Notes: a model not told the origin generated them from the sequence alone. A stretch of DNA of 64,000 nucleotides from Saccharopolyspora erythraea (GCF_018141105.1 NZ_CP054839.1:2542001-2606000), one strand, 5' to 3'; positions 1-9,029 are shown, counted from the first letter of the stretch. Made by a program: numbers and translations.

Positions 1-1257
1 ACCGGCATCCGGGCGGTGTTCTCCTGGTCCTACCGCTCACTCTCCCCGCAAGCCGCTCGGCTGTTCCGCCTGCTCGGACTGCCCAACTCGCCGGACATCG
101 GCACCGGCGCGGCAGCGGCGGTGGCAGGGACCGACCACCGCGGCGTCCGCAGACTCCTGGCCGAGCTGTGCCGCGCCCACCTGCTCACCCGTCGAGCGGG
201 CGACCGCTATGTCTTCCACGACCTGCTCCGCGCCTACGCGCGCGAGCGCGCGCATGAGGACGACTCGGCGCAGGAACGCACTGCCGCGTTCGAACGTCTG
301 CTGGACCACTACCTCTACACGACCTACGCGGCCAACCATCGACTGGAACCAACGCGGCCCCTGCCCGAGCTGGACCACGTCGACCAGTACCTGTGGCGCG
401 ACTTCGCCACCTACGAAGAGGCCCTGGACTGGTGGGACGCCGAGCACGCCAATGTCCTGTCCGCCGTCCGCCAGGCGGTGGCACTCCGGCTGCCCCGTGG
501 CCCGTGGCTGTCACACGCCGCCACCTTCCCGTTCAAGCTGCGTGGTCTCGTCGACGAGATGAAGGTGAGCAGTGCCGACGGGCTTGCGGGCGCGCGGGAG
601 AGCGGAGACCGCCCGTTGCAGGCACGGCTGCTCAGCGATCTCAGCACGGCGTACCTCTTCCGAGGCGAGTTCGACGCGTCCATCCGCTGCAGGCAGTCCG
701 CCGCCGAGCTGTTCGCCGAGCTTGGTGAACGCGACTGGGAAGCCCTGATGCACGCGGTGCTGGGGGAGACATTCCTCGAGATGGGCCGCTACGCGGACGC
801 GGCGGCCTCCGCGCGGGAGGCGCTGCGGATGCAGGAAAGCGCCGACGGCAAGGTCATCGACCCGGGAGGAGCGGACGCGGTCCTCGGACTTGCCTTGGCG
901 CACCTGGGAGAGTTCGGCGCGGCGTTCCCGCCTCTGCACCGCGCCTACGCCGTAGCCGACCAGTTCGGGCAGGGGTATGCCCTGACTAACCTCGGTTCCG
1001 CGCATTTCCTCGCGGGCGACATGGAAAACGCGGTGCGGACCTACCGCCAGGCGGTGCAGCACCGTCGCGACATCGGCCACGAGTTCGGCGAAGCCGTGTG
1101 CCTCAACAAGCTCGGCGAAGCGCTGCGGGCCTGGGGTGAGGTGGAGGGGGCTCGGGACGCCTGGCAGCAGGCACTCGCCATCCTCGACGGGCTCGGGCAT
1201 CCCGACGCCGAGAACGTCCGCGAAAACCTCGATGCGCTGGACGCCACGGAATCATGA
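1..1257 (+). CDS. C-terminal part of a TPR/NB-ARC-type regulator (5' truncated by window)
   Basis: The reading frame is open from base 1, so the true start lies outside the window; 418 codons are visible. The first part reads like the winged-helix end of an NB-ARC or SARP/AfsR-type regulator (FSWSYRSLSPQAARLFRLLG, then a segment around FHDLLRAYARE). The rest is helical repeats of TPR type (for example GYALTNLGSAHFLAGDMENA, then GEAVCLNKLGEALRAWG). Such proteins are cytoplasmic transcription regulators in actinomycetes. The N-terminal DNA-binding and ATPase parts are not visible, so the exact class is inferred. Confidence 0.75.
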   Translation, partial: TGIRAVFSWSYRSLSPQAARLFRLLGLPNSPDIGTGAAAAVAGTDHRGVRRLLAELCRAHLLTRRAGDRYVFHDLLRAYARERAHEDDSAQERTAAFERLLDHYLYTTYAANHRLEPTRPLPELDHVDQYLWRDFATYEEALDWWDAEHANVLSAVRQAVALRLPRGPWLSHAATFPFKLRGLVDEMKVSSADGLAGARESGDRPLQARLLSDLSTAYLFRGEFDASIRCRQSAAELFAELGERDWEALMHAVLGETFLEMGRYADAAASAREALRMQESADGKVIDPGGADAVLGLALAHLGEFGAAFPPLHRAYAVADQFGQGYALTNLGSAHFLAGDMENAVRTYRQAVQHRRDIGHEFGEAVCLNKLGEALRAWGEVEGARDAWQQALAILDGLGHPDAENVRENLDALDATES

Positions 1258-1267
1258 CCAGAGCCGC

Positions 1268-2383
1268 TCACGCGGTCCAGTCCAGGATCGGGGCGAAGGA
1301 GCGGACGAACGTCGAGCGGGGCATCAGGCGCATGGCGCCGTCGCGGAGTGCGACCGCCGCGGGGGAGGACCAGTGCGCCACCTCGCCGATGCGCCGGGAG
1401 CGGCGCACGACCATCTGGGTGCGCGGCCTGCGTTCCCGGTCGTAGCGGGCAAGCGCGTCCGCCAGCACCGCTCTGGTGCGCACGCCCCGCACCGCCGACC
1501 CGAGGACCACGGCGTCTTCCAGTGCCTGGCACGCGCCCTGGCCGAGGTTGGGGGTCATGGCGTGGGCGGCGTCGCCGACCAGCACGACGCTGCCCCGCAC
1601 ATAGGTGCTCAGGCAGGGTAGTTCGTAGGTGTCGTGGTGCAGCACGGCGTTCTCCTCGGTGGCGGCGAGCAGCGCCGGGATCGGGTCGTGCCAGCCCGCG
1701 AAGCGCTCGTGCAGCTCGGCGAGCCCACCGCCGCTGCCTTCGGGCGCGTTCGCCACGGCATAGCAGTAGACCCGGCCGTCGGCCAGCGGCGCGTAGCCGA
1801 ACCGCATGCCACGGCCCCAGGTCTCGACCGGTTCGCGCACCGGGACCGGGGCGCTGATCATCCGCCAGGTCGTGTAGCCGGCGTAGCGCGGTGGCGCCGC
1901 GTCCTCCCACAGCGAGCGGCGCGTGGCGCTGCGGACGCCATCCGCGCCGACGACCAGGTCCGCGGTGCTCGTTCCGGCGGAGTGCACGACCGTGCCGTCC
2001 GCGTGCACTTCCCGCACGTGCACTCCCGGACGGAGCGCCTCGGCCGGGACCTTCGCGCGCAGCACCTCGAGCAGGTCGGCGCGGTGCACCATCGCCCACT
2101 CGCCGTAGCGGCGGCGCAGCTCGGCCGCGTCGGCGCGGGAGAGCCAGCGGCCGGACACGTCCTGCACCCCGGCCTGGGCCCCGTCGACGGCCAGGGCCCG
2201 GACCGGGTCGCCGAGCCCCAGCGAGTCCAGCGCCCGCATCGCGTTGGGCAGCACCGCCAGACCCGCGCCCACCTCGCCGAACTCCGGCGCCCGCTCCAGG
2301 ACCTCGACCTGCCAGCCCGCCCGGTCCAGGGCGACCGCGGTGGCCAGTCCGCCGATGCCGCCGCCGAGAACAATCGCCTTCAC
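1268..2383 (-). CDS. FAD-dependent monooxygenase
   Basis: A 371-residue aromatic-ring-hydroxylase-type flavoprotein. The Rossmann dinucleotide fingerprint GGGIGG is at residues 8-13, the DG motif (VGADGVRS) near 146, and the GD motif (LVGDAAHAMTPNLGQG) near 270; these three define class A flavin monooxygenases related to salicylate and 6-hydroxynicotinate hydroxylases. The substrate cannot be read from sequence. It is divergent from a TetR gene with two palindromes between them, so substrate-type induction through that repressor is likely. The gene ends 11 bp from the convergent TPR regulator. Confidence 0.88.
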   Translation of the reverse strand: MKAIVLGGGIGGLATAVALDRAGWQVEVLERAPEFGEVGAGLAVLPNAMRALDSLGLGDPVRALAVDGAQAGVQDVSGRWLSRADAAELRRRYGEWAMVHRADLLEVLRAKVPAEALRPGVHVREVHADGTVVHSAGTSTADLVVGADGVRSATRRSLWEDAAPPRYAGYTTWRMISAPVPVREPVETWGRGMRFGYAPLADGRVYCYAVANAPEGSGGGLAELHERFAGWHDPIPALLAATEENAVLHHDTYELPCLSTYVRGSVVLVGDAAHAMTPNLGQGACQALEDAVVLGSAVRGVRTRAVLADALARYDRERRPRTQMVVRRSRRIGEVAHWSSPAAVALRDGAMRLMPRSTFVRSFAPILDWTA

Positions 2384-2392
2384 CGCGACCTC

Positions 2393-2426
2393 CTATACAT
2401 CTGTAGAGGACTCTACACTTGTAGAG
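2393..2426. promoter_or_regulatory. Paired palindromic operator for the adjacent TetR regulator
   Basis: Two adjacent 16-bp palindromes: CTATAC-ATCT-GTAGAG (2393-2408) and the perfect CTCTAC-ACTT-GTAGAG (2411-2426). They occupy the gap between the divergent monooxygenase and TetR genes and overlap the region expected to hold both promoters. This is the classic arrangement of a TetR autoregulatory operator; binding itself is inferred. Confidence 0.7.
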
Positions 2427-2439
2427 AGGAGGTGGGCGA

Positions 2440-2988
2440 GTGTCCCGTCGAACAGAGCTCGCCGACGCGGCGATCACAACCCTGGCCTGCGAAGGAATGC
2501 GCGGGCTGACCCATCGCAACGTCGACCGCACCGCGGGGCTGCCGCAGGGCTCGACGTCGTACTACTTCCCGACGCGCAAGGCGCTGATCGAGGCGGTGGT
2601 GGAGCGCGTCACCGAGGTCACCGTGGCAGTGGAGCCGGACCTGCCCACCGACCTCGACGAGCTGGCCGTGGTGATCGCCGGGTACGTGCGCGAGCTGCTC
2701 ACCAGGGGCCGGGACCACCAGCTCGCCTGCTACGAGCTGATGCTGGAAGCGACCCGGCGGCCGGAGCTGCGCGAGCTGCTCACCCCCGCCAGCGCGACGA
2801 TCCGCGAGATGGCAGCCGACCGGCTGGAGGCCGCGGGGGTCACCGGCTCCGCCGACCGCGCCCGCGACTTCGTCGCGTTCCTCGACGGCCTGCTCCTCGA
2901 GCAGATCACCGGCTCGGGCGGCCGGGAGCTCGACGACGCGGCGCTGCGCGTCACGGTCCGCCGGATGCTGACCGCGGTGATGAGCTGA
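2440..2988 (+). CDS. TetR-family transcriptional regulator
   Basis: A 182-residue protein beginning with GTG behind an AGGAGG ribosome site at 2426-2431. The N-terminal helix-turn-helix reads GLTHRNVDRTAGLPQGSTSYYFPTRKAL within residues 23-50, typical of TetR proteins, and is followed by a helical ligand-binding domain. It is divergent from the FAD monooxygenase and probably represses it and itself through the paired palindromes. The inducing ligand is unknown. Confidence 0.9.
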   Translation: MSRRTELADAAITTLACEGMRGLTHRNVDRTAGLPQGSTSYYFPTRKALIEAVVERVTEVTVAVEPDLPTDLDELAVVIAGYVRELLTRGRDHQLACYELMLEATRRPELRELLTPASATIREMAADRLEAAGVTGSADRARDFVAFLDGLLLEQITGSGGRELDDAALRVTVRRMLTAVMS

Positions 2989-2998
2989 GCGCAAGCTG

Positions 2999-4204
2999 CT
3001 ACGCCGGGCGGTCGGCCAGCTCGCGAGTCCTGGGTTCGGTGTGCTGGATGACCAGTCCGGCGATGAGGACCAGCACCATCTCCAGGCCCATGAGCAGCGT
3101 GGCGAACTCGATGGTGAGGGTGTCGGCCATGCCCGCCGTCAACAGCAGCAACGCGCCGCCGACGATCGTCGCGAGCACCATGAGCCCGCCGGAGTGCACG
3201 AGCTGCACGTGCAGAACGCTCAGCACGACCAGGTAGACCAGCAGCGGCACCGCGACCGCCAGTGCCGCCCCGACAGTGTCGAGGTGGGCCTTGTGCGCGT
3301 GGCTGTCGATGACCACCTCCAGCCCCGCGCCGACGGCGGCGATCCCGCCGAAGACCAGGTAGTGCCCGTAGCCCCAGGCGATCGCCCTGGTCAGGGAGTC
3401 GCGCAGGTGGTCGCTCACCGTGTGCTTGAAGTAGAGCCACCACATCGCGAAGATCATCAGCAGGCCGCCGGCGCCGATCTCCAGCAGGCCGGCCGACCAG
3501 CCTCCGTCGGCGACGTCTTCCTGGATGGCGGCGGTGACGGCCAGGACCACCTCTCCGAGCACGATGATCGTGAACAGGCCGTAGCGTTCGGCGATGTGCC
3601 GCGGGTGCCACGCGGTCTGCATCCTGCGCTCGGCGAGCACCGGGACCAGCATCTCGGCGACGACGAGCACCGCGAAGCCGATCTCGCGCCACGGGTCCGG
3701 CAGCCACAACCGCCCGATCCAGGCGACCTGGCACACCCCGACCCCTACGGCGTAGCGCAGCGTGCAGGGCCGGCCCTCGGGGTGTTCGCGGGCCGCGCGC
3801 AGCCATTGCGCGATCAGGGCGACGCGCATGACGACGTAGCCGATGGTCGCGATCGTGAAGTCGTAGTCGCGGAACGCGGCGGGCACCCCGGCGGCCAGCA
3901 CGAGCACCCCGGCCATCTGCACCAGCGTCAGCGCCCGGTACGGCACGTCGTCGGTGTCGTAGGCGGAGGCGAACCAGGTGAAGTTCATCCACGCCCACCA
4001 GATCGCGAAGAACACCATGAGATAACCGAGCACGGTGCCCGCGACGTGGCCCTCGGAGATGCCGTGGTGCAACTGCGCCGCCGCCTGGCCCACGGCGGCG
4101 ACGAAGCAGAGGTCGAACAGGAGCTCCAGCGGGGTGGCGGCGCGGTGCTGCTCGCGGGGATCGCGCGCGAGCATCCGCGCGCGCAGCGGCGGGACTTCGG
4201 CCAA
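2999..4204 (-). CDS. Low temperature requirement protein A (LtrA) family membrane protein
   Basis: A 401-residue polytopic membrane protein. The N-terminal part carries the family pattern TPLELLFDLCFVAAVGQAA and WWAWMNFTWFASAYDTDDVPYR, followed by about ten hydrophobic segments and HIAERYGLFTIIVLGE in the middle, all hallmarks of the LtrA family. The family was named from a Listeria cold-growth mutant; its biochemical role is not settled. It stands alone, convergent with the TetR gene. Confidence 0.85.
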   Translation of the reverse strand: MAEVPPLRARMLARDPREQHRAATPLELLFDLCFVAAVGQAAAQLHHGISEGHVAGTVLGYLMVFFAIWWAWMNFTWFASAYDTDDVPYRALTLVQMAGVLVLAAGVPAAFRDYDFTIATIGYVVMRVALIAQWLRAAREHPEGRPCTLRYAVGVGVCQVAWIGRLWLPDPWREIGFAVLVVAEMLVPVLAERRMQTAWHPRHIAERYGLFTIIVLGEVVLAVTAAIQEDVADGGWSAGLLEIGAGGLLMIFAMWWLYFKHTVSDHLRDSLTRAIAWGYGHYLVFGGIAAVGAGLEVVIDSHAHKAHLDTVGAALAVAVPLLVYLVVLSVLHVQLVHSGGLMVLATIVGGALLLLTAGMADTLTIEFATLLMGLEMVLVLIAGLVIQHTEPRTRELADRPA

Positions 4205-4388
4205 TTCGGCTCACCTACTCCGGCTCGCTCGGCTGACCTGCGGCGACGTCGTCGAATTGTGGCCCGTTCCTGGGTATCCCGCCGTCCGGTGCGCGTACTC
4301 CCAGTCCGCCTTCGCGCGTAGTCGGCGATGCCGCTGTTGGGGTAACATGAAAATACTTCGGGGTCAGGTGAGCTGGGGGAGATGCCGA

Positions 4389-4418
4389 GGGGTCAGGCGG
4401 GGGTGAGTGCCTGACCCC
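4389..4418. terminator. Hairpin between LtrA region and membrane protein gene
   Basis: GGGGTCAGGC (4389-4398) pairs with GCCTGACCCC (4409-4418) around a 10-nt loop. It lies just beyond the stop of the minus-strand membrane protein gene. No long T-run follows, so it may be a weak terminator or a transcript-end stabiliser. Confidence 0.55.
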
Positions 4419-4448
4419 CGTTCGGCATCCGGGCCCCTGGCGGGCTGA

Positions 4449-5126
4449 TCACCACCGGCTGCTCTTGCTGCGACGCCGGTACCGCCAGGAGCTGCTCCTC
4501 AGCCAGACGACGCCGCCGACCCTGGCGAGGACGGCCACGGCAAGCAGGGCGGCCGCGGTCCGCTTTGCCGCGGTGCCGTCGGTTAGCGCATCCGCGGGCA
4601 CGGGCCCGAGCCGGCCCTGCGGGTCGTAGGCGATCTCCAGGCGTTCGCCCTTCTTCGCGGCGGCGGAGCCTTCGGTCGTCAGGTGCTCGACCGGCCCGCC
4701 GTCGCACCGGAGGCCGTGGTCGTAGTAGTAGGTCGTGGTCGTGCTCCACGAGCCCGGCATGTCCGGGTCGGACGACGGCGTGTAGTGCGATGTCGTCTCC
4801 TGGCGTTCGACGACGTCGAGCACCGTGCAGACCGTCCGCAGACCGCGTTCGTGCAGCGCCGCGTCGTCGATGCCCACCTTGGTCAGGCCCAGTGCGAACA
4901 TCAGCGCCAGGAGAGCGACGAAGTTCGCCCCCATCGCGTCTTCCGGGTGCAGGGCCAGCGACGACAGCCACACGAGCGTCGCCAGGATCTGCAACCCGAA
5001 CGCGGCGGCCCCGCCGGGGCCGTAGGCGTCGAGGTAGGAACCCCAGGCCATCAGGCCGATCGCCAGCAGCGGCACGCCTGCCGCGACGACCAGCTCGGCG
5101 AGCACGCTCTCGTACCACCGCCGCAT
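4449..5126 (-). CDS. Membrane protein of unknown function
   Basis: A 225-residue protein starting at the ATG of MRRWYESVLAEL. Three hydrophobic stretches at residues about 10-30, 40-58 and 65-82 are followed by a soluble segment with an acidic, tyrosine-rich loop (TTTTYYYDHGL) and a last hydrophobic helix near residue 190-208 before a basic tail (RYRRRSKSSRW). The middle resembles DUF3592-like extracytoplasmic domains in length and placement, but I do not recognise it with certainty. Confidence 0.65.
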   Translation of the reverse strand: MRRWYESVLAELVVAAGVPLLAIGLMAWGSYLDAYGPGGAAAFGLQILATLVWLSSLALHPEDAMGANFVALLALMFALGLTKVGIDDAALHERGLRTVCTVLDVVERQETTSHYTPSSDPDMPGSWSTTTTYYYDHGLRCDGGPVEHLTTEGSAAAKKGERLEIAYDPQGRLGPVPADALTDGTAAKRTAAALLAVAVLARVGGVVWLRSSSWRYRRRSKSSRW

Positions 5127-5363
5127 CGCGCCTCCCCGGTTCGCACGTCGCCCAAGCGTTGCGCCTCGTGCAACGCCGCGACAGACGGCGACCGGGCGAA
5201 CTCGCGCGGCGCCGCGTCGCCCGGTTCGGGCTGCTCCACCGCGTGACCTACGGTGGCGTAGCGCACGCTTACCGGTCAGTAACCCCAGTTCCTGGCATGA
5301 TCTGGCGGCACCGGGCGAGCGGCGCTCGGACGTTGGAGTCGTGAGCGGAAAGGATCGGGTGTC

Positions 5364-6224
5364 GTGACGAAGATCGAACGCCTCGGTGTGGTCGGTGCCG
5401 GTCTGATGGGTTCGGGCATCGCCGAGGTCAGCGCGCTGGCCGGGCTCGACGTGATCGTCGTGGAGGTCACCGACGACGCCGCCAGGGCAGGCCGGTCGCG
5501 GCTGTGGAAGTCGCTGAACCGCGCGGTGGACAAGGGCAAGATCACCGAGCAGGAGCGCGACGCCGCCCAGTCCCGGCTGCACTTCACCACCACGGTGGCC
5601 GACCTCGACGACCGCCAGCTGGTGATCGAGGCCATCGCCGAGGACGCCGAGCTCAAGACCAGGCTCTTCGAAGACCTCGACAAGATCGTCAGCGACCCGG
5701 ACGCGATCCTGGCCTCCAACACCTCCTCGATCCCGATCGCCAAGCTGGCCGCCGCCACCGAGCGCCCCGCGCAGGTGATGGGCATCCACTTCTTCAACCC
5801 GGTCCCGGTGCTCAAGCTGGTCGAGCTGGTGCCGTCGCTGCTGACCTCCGAGGAGACCGTCCAGCGCGCGTCGGCGTTCGCCACCGAACAGCTCGGAAAG
5901 CAGACCATCCGCGCCACCGACCGCTCCGGTTTCGTGGTCAACGCCCTGCTGGTGCCCTACCTGCTCTCGGCGATCCGGATGCTGGAGGGCGGCCACGCCA
6001 CCGCCGAGGACATCGACAACGGCATGGTGCTGGGCTGCGCCCACCCGATGGGTCCGCTCGCGCTGTCGGACCTCGTCGGCCTGGACACCCTCAAGGCGAT
6101 CGCCGACTCCATGCACGACGAGTACAAGGAGCCGCTCTACGCCGCGCCGCCGCTGCTGCAGCGCATGGTCGACGCGGGCCTGAAGGGCAAGAAGTCCGGC
6201 CAGGGCTTCTACGACTACAGCTGA
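5364..6224 (+). CDS. 3-hydroxybutyryl-CoA dehydrogenase
   Basis: A 286-residue NAD(P)-dependent dehydrogenase converting acetoacetyl-CoA and (S)-3-hydroxybutyryl-CoA. The Rossmann motif GAGLMGSGIAE spans residues 11-21. The catalytic-region signature MGIHFFNPVPVLKLVE lies near residue 137, and the C-terminal domain contains DLVGLDTLKAIADSM. Length equals that of stand-alone FadB2/Hbd enzymes. The start is the GTG at 5364; the upstream gap is 237 bp, so it is probably transcribed on its own. Confidence 0.93.
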   Translation: MTKIERLGVVGAGLMGSGIAEVSALAGLDVIVVEVTDDAARAGRSRLWKSLNRAVDKGKITEQERDAAQSRLHFTTTVADLDDRQLVIEAIAEDAELKTRLFEDLDKIVSDPDAILASNTSSIPIAKLAAATERPAQVMGIHFFNPVPVLKLVELVPSLLTSEETVQRASAFATEQLGKQTIRATDRSGFVVNALLVPYLLSAIRMLEGGHATAEDIDNGMVLGCAHPMGPLALSDLVGLDTLKAIADSMHDEYKEPLYAAPPLLQRMVDAGLKGKKSGQGFYDYS

Positions 6225-6230
6225 GCGACC

Positions 6231-6262
6231 GCGGTGTCCCGGGTCGAGGTTCGGGACACCGC
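6231..6262. terminator. Hairpin terminator after the hydroxybutyryl-CoA dehydrogenase gene
   Basis: GCGGTGTCCC (6231-6240) pairs perfectly with GGGACACCGC (6253-6262), 7 bp after the dehydrogenase stop codon and facing the convergent hydrolase gene. It is a typical GC-rich actinomycete terminator without a long U-run. Confidence 0.7.
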
Positions 6263-6326
6263 GCTCACAGCTCGCGCCGGCGCTCCACCACGGTCCGGGC
6301 GAGCTCGATGTCCCACGAGATCGGTC

Positions 6327-7241
6327 CTACGCGGAGCGCGACTGGGAAAGGCGTGACGCGAAGCGCAGGATCTCCTCGGCGACGCGGTGCGGCCGGTCCT
6401 CCATGAGGAAGTGCCCCGCCCCGGGCACCGTGACCAGCTCGGCGTGCGGGATGTCGCTCGCGAGGCGTTCGCCGTAGGCGACGGGCTGCCAGCGGTCGTC
6501 CTCGCCCCAGAGGATGCGCACCGGCATCGGCAGCCCTCCCAGCAGCGGTGCGACGCGCTCGGTCGGCGCCGAGTCGTAATGGCGCACCTGGTGCTCGAAG
6601 AACGACACCCGGCCGACCGGACCGCGATGCGGCGCGAGGTAGGTCTCCAGCACCTCCTCTGCCATCTCGCCGGAGACGGTCATCCGCAGTTGCCGGGTCA
6701 GCATGGCCTCGAAGTCCTGCCGCGGCATGGCCGCGTAGTCGCCGAGGTGGTCGCGGATGACGCGCCGCCAGGTTTCCGAGGGCCACGAGTCGTAGCTGAC
6801 CGGGTCGACGAGCACCAGCCCATCGACCCGGTCCGGCCGGGAGGTGGCGAAGATCTGCCCGATCGCGCCGCCGATGTCGTGCGCGACCAGCACGCACCGG
6901 TCGATTCCCAGTGTCGTCAGCAGTTCGCCGAGCAGCCCGGCCTGCGCGGTGACCGAGGTGTCCCGGTCCACCGGCCGCTCCGACTCGCCGAAACCCAGCA
7001 GGTCGTAGGCGAGCACGGAGTGGCCGCCGGCTTCCAGCTCCGGGATCACGTGGCGCCAGATGGCCGAGTGCGACGGCGTTCCGTGCAGCAGCACCAGGGG
7101 TGGGCCGTCTCCGCCGCGGTACCGGTAGGCGATCCGGACGCCGTCGACGATCACGTTGCGGTCCAACGGGGTCATACCGCCTCGGTGTTGGTGCGGGAGA
7201 CCCGCGCCGTCATGAGCGGAAGCAATCGGAGTGTCGCTCAT
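6327..7241 (-). CDS. Alpha/beta-hydrolase with Asp nucleophile (epoxide hydrolase / haloalkane dehalogenase type)
   Basis: A 304-residue alpha/beta-hydrolase. The oxyanion-hole motif LLHGTPSHSAIW is followed by the nucleophile elbow VLVAHDIGGAIG, in which the nucleophile is Asp rather than Ser; this is the pattern of epoxide hydrolases and haloalkane dehalogenases. The acid lies in ILWGEDDRW and the catalytic His in GAGHFLMEDRP. The ATG at 7241 overlaps the stop of the upstream oxidoreductase (ATGA), so the two are translationally coupled. An internal ATG at 7174 is an alternative start. Confidence 0.85.
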   Translation of the reverse strand: MSDTPIASAHDGAGLPHQHRGGMTPLDRNVIVDGVRIAYRYRGGDGPPLVLLHGTPSHSAIWRHVIPELEAGGHSVLAYDLLGFGESERPVDRDTSVTAQAGLLGELLTTLGIDRCVLVAHDIGGAIGQIFATSRPDRVDGLVLVDPVSYDSWPSETWRRVIRDHLGDYAAMPRQDFEAMLTRQLRMTVSGEMAEEVLETYLAPHRGPVGRVSFFEHQVRHYDSAPTERVAPLLGGLPMPVRILWGEDDRWQPVAYGERLASDIPHAELVTVPGAGHFLMEDRPHRVAEEILRFASRLSQSRSA

Positions 7242-8284
7242 ACGGCCTCGGTCTCCGGGGTGACGACCAGCTTGCCGAAGAAGTCCTTGCCGACGAAGTC
7301 CTTCTGGGCGCGGTGCAGCTCGCGCAACGGGTAGGTGCCCGCCAGCAGCGGCTTGAGCTCGCCCGCCGCGACGTGGCCCAGCAGTTGCTCGAAGTCCTCG
7401 TGGGTGCCGAACGACGAGCCGATGAGCTGCACCTGGTTCAGGTAGACCGTGCGCAGGTCGGTCTCCACCAGCGGACCCGCGATTGCCCCGGCCACGACGT
7501 AGCGGCCCAGCGGGCCCAGCACCCGCAGCAGCGCGCCGAAGTGCGGCCCGGCCACCACGTCGGCCACGACGTCGGCCTGCCCGGTCGCGCGGATCTCGCC
7601 GGCGAGATCGTCCGACGCGCGGTCCACGGTCGCCTCCGCGCCCAGGTCCAGGGCGAGCTGCCGTTTGGCGGCGCTGGTGACCGCCACGACGTGTGCGCCG
7701 CGCAGGGCCGCGAGCTGGATCAGCGCCGAGCCGACGCCGCCGGAAGCCCCGGTCACCACGACCCTCTCGCCGTCGCGGACGGCCGCGCGGTTGAGCATGC
7801 GCATCGCCGTGGTGTAGGCGGTGGGGAAGGTGGCGAGCTCGGCGTCGGTGAGGGAGCTGCGCACCGGGTGGGCGTTCCCGGCGGGCACGGTGACGTACTC
7901 GGCGAAGCCGCCGTCGCGTTCGCTGCCGAGGTACTCGGTGGTCACCAGCTCGCGTTCCCCGCCGGTGTAGAGCATGGGGTCGACCACGACCCGCTCGCCG
8001 AGCCGCGAGTCCGGCACGCCTTCGCCGACCTCGTCGACGTGTCCGACGACGTCGGCGCCCTGGATGCGGGGGAAGCTCAGCGGCTCGCGCCGCCACCCCG
8101 CGCTCGACTCCGGGTCCTCCGCCGAGCCGTAGGCGCCTTCGCGGGTCCAGATGTCGGTGTTGTTGATGGCCGTCGCGGCGACCCTGACCCGCACCTCGCC
8201 GGGACCGGCCTGCGGGTCGGGCACGTCCTCGCGGTACTCCAGCTTCTCCGGGCCGCCGAAACCGGTGAGCCGCACTGCACGCAT
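7238..8284 (-). CDS. Quinone-oxidoreductase-like MDR dehydrogenase
   Basis: A 348-residue member of the medium-chain dehydrogenase/reductase superfamily. The GroES-like N-terminal domain contains GADVVGHVDEVGEGV, and the NADPH site is VVVTGASGGVGSALIQLA near residue 165. The structural zinc cysteines of classical alcohol dehydrogenases are absent, which points to a quinone oxidoreductase or crotonyl-CoA-reductase-like enzyme. It is the first gene of a two-gene unit with the hydrolase and is divergent from a TetR gene with an inverted-repeat operator between them. Confidence 0.87.
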   Translation of the reverse strand: MRAVRLTGFGGPEKLEYREDVPDPQAGPGEVRVRVAATAINNTDIWTREGAYGSAEDPESSAGWRREPLSFPRIQGADVVGHVDEVGEGVPDSRLGERVVVDPMLYTGGERELVTTEYLGSERDGGFAEYVTVPAGNAHPVRSSLTDAELATFPTAYTTAMRMLNRAAVRDGERVVVTGASGGVGSALIQLAALRGAHVVAVTSAAKRQLALDLGAEATVDRASDDLAGEIRATGQADVVADVVAGPHFGALLRVLGPLGRYVVAGAIAGPLVETDLRTVYLNQVQLIGSSFGTHEDFEQLLGHVAAGELKPLLAGTYPLRELHRAQKDFVGKDFFGKLVVTPETEAV

Positions 8285-8300
8285 CGCTGCCTCCTTCAGG

Positions 8301-8369
8301 TATACCGACCGGTGTAGTTACTCCAGTCGAGCACTCGCGGGTCGCCATGTCAACCCACCGGTCGGTATA
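8301..8369. promoter_or_regulatory. Inverted operator pair between MDR oxidoreductase and TetR genes
   Basis: TATACCGACCGGTG (8301-8314) recurs as its exact inverse CACCGGTCGGTATA (8356-8369), 41 bp apart. Each half is itself close to a palindrome (TATACC-GACC-GGTGTA). The two sites cover the promoter regions of both divergent genes, as expected for control by the adjacent TetR protein. Confidence 0.72.
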
Positions 8370-8378
8370 GTCGGCTGC

Positions 8379-8951
8379 GTGCGGAACTCGTTGGCGAAGC
8401 TGACCCCGGCCGGCCGCCGGGTGCTCGACGTGGCGGCCGAGCTGTTCTACCGGCAGGGCATCCACGCCGTCGGCGTCGAGGCCATCGCGGCGGAGGCGGG
8501 GGTCACCAAGAAGACGCTCTACGCGTGCTTCGGCTCCAAGGACAACCTCGTCACCGCCTACCTGACCGAGCGCGACCAGCGCTGGCGGGAGTGGCTGACC
8601 GAGTGGGTCGAACAGCGCGCGGACTCCGCGGAGGAGAAGGTGCTCGGGGCCTACGACGCGCTGGCTGCCTGGATGCGGGAGGACTTCCGGGGCTGCGCCT
8701 TCGTCAACGCCCTCGCCGAGCTGCCGTCGCCCGACCACCCGGCGCGCGAGGTGATCGTGGGGCAGAAGCGGTGGATGCGCGACTACTTCGCCGAGCTGGC
8801 CGCCAAGGCCGGTGCCGGCGACCCCGACGACTTCGCCAAGAGCGCGTTGCTGCTCTACGAGGGAGTCACGGTGGCGGAGTCGGCGGGCATCGGCGGCACG
8901 ACGGACCAGGCGAAGAAGGTGGCCGCGGCGCTGCTGCGCGCGGCGGTCTGA
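8379..8951 (+). CDS. TetR-family transcriptional regulator
   Basis: A 190-residue regulator starting at GTG 8379, only 10 bp after the second operator half. The helix-turn-helix region includes GVEAIAAEAGVTKKTLYACF in residues 32-51, and the C-terminal part is an all-helical ligand domain with the sequence FRGCAFVNALAELP seen in TetR_C subfamilies related to AcrR/QacR types. It is divergent from the MDR oxidoreductase-hydrolase unit and is its likely repressor. Confidence 0.9.
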   Translation: MRNSLAKLTPAGRRVLDVAAELFYRQGIHAVGVEAIAAEAGVTKKTLYACFGSKDNLVTAYLTERDQRWREWLTEWVEQRADSAEEKVLGAYDALAAWMREDFRGCAFVNALAELPSPDHPAREVIVGQKRWMRDYFAELAAKAGAGDPDDFAKSALLLYEGVTVAESAGIGGTTDQAKKVAAALLRAAV

Positions 8952-8969
8952 GGCGGACTCGCGGAAAGA

Positions 8970-9005
8970 GGCCGCCGTCCCGAGCGCGTGCACGGGACGG
9001 CGGCC
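8970..9005. terminator. Bidirectional hairpin between TetR and MFS genes
   Basis: GGCCGCCGTCCC (8970-8981) pairs exactly with GGGACGGCGGCC (8994-9005). It separates the plus-strand TetR gene from the convergent minus-strand MFS gene and can serve both. Confidence 0.75.
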
Positions 9006-9029
9006 TGGGGCAACAGCGGGCTGGTGCGG

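Noticed and set aside
6327-8993. Very long minus-strand frame running from a TetR region through the hydrolase gene
   Set aside because: Only the last 304 codons match a protein family. The rest is an antisense or shifted reading of the MDR and TetR genes, common in high-GC DNA.
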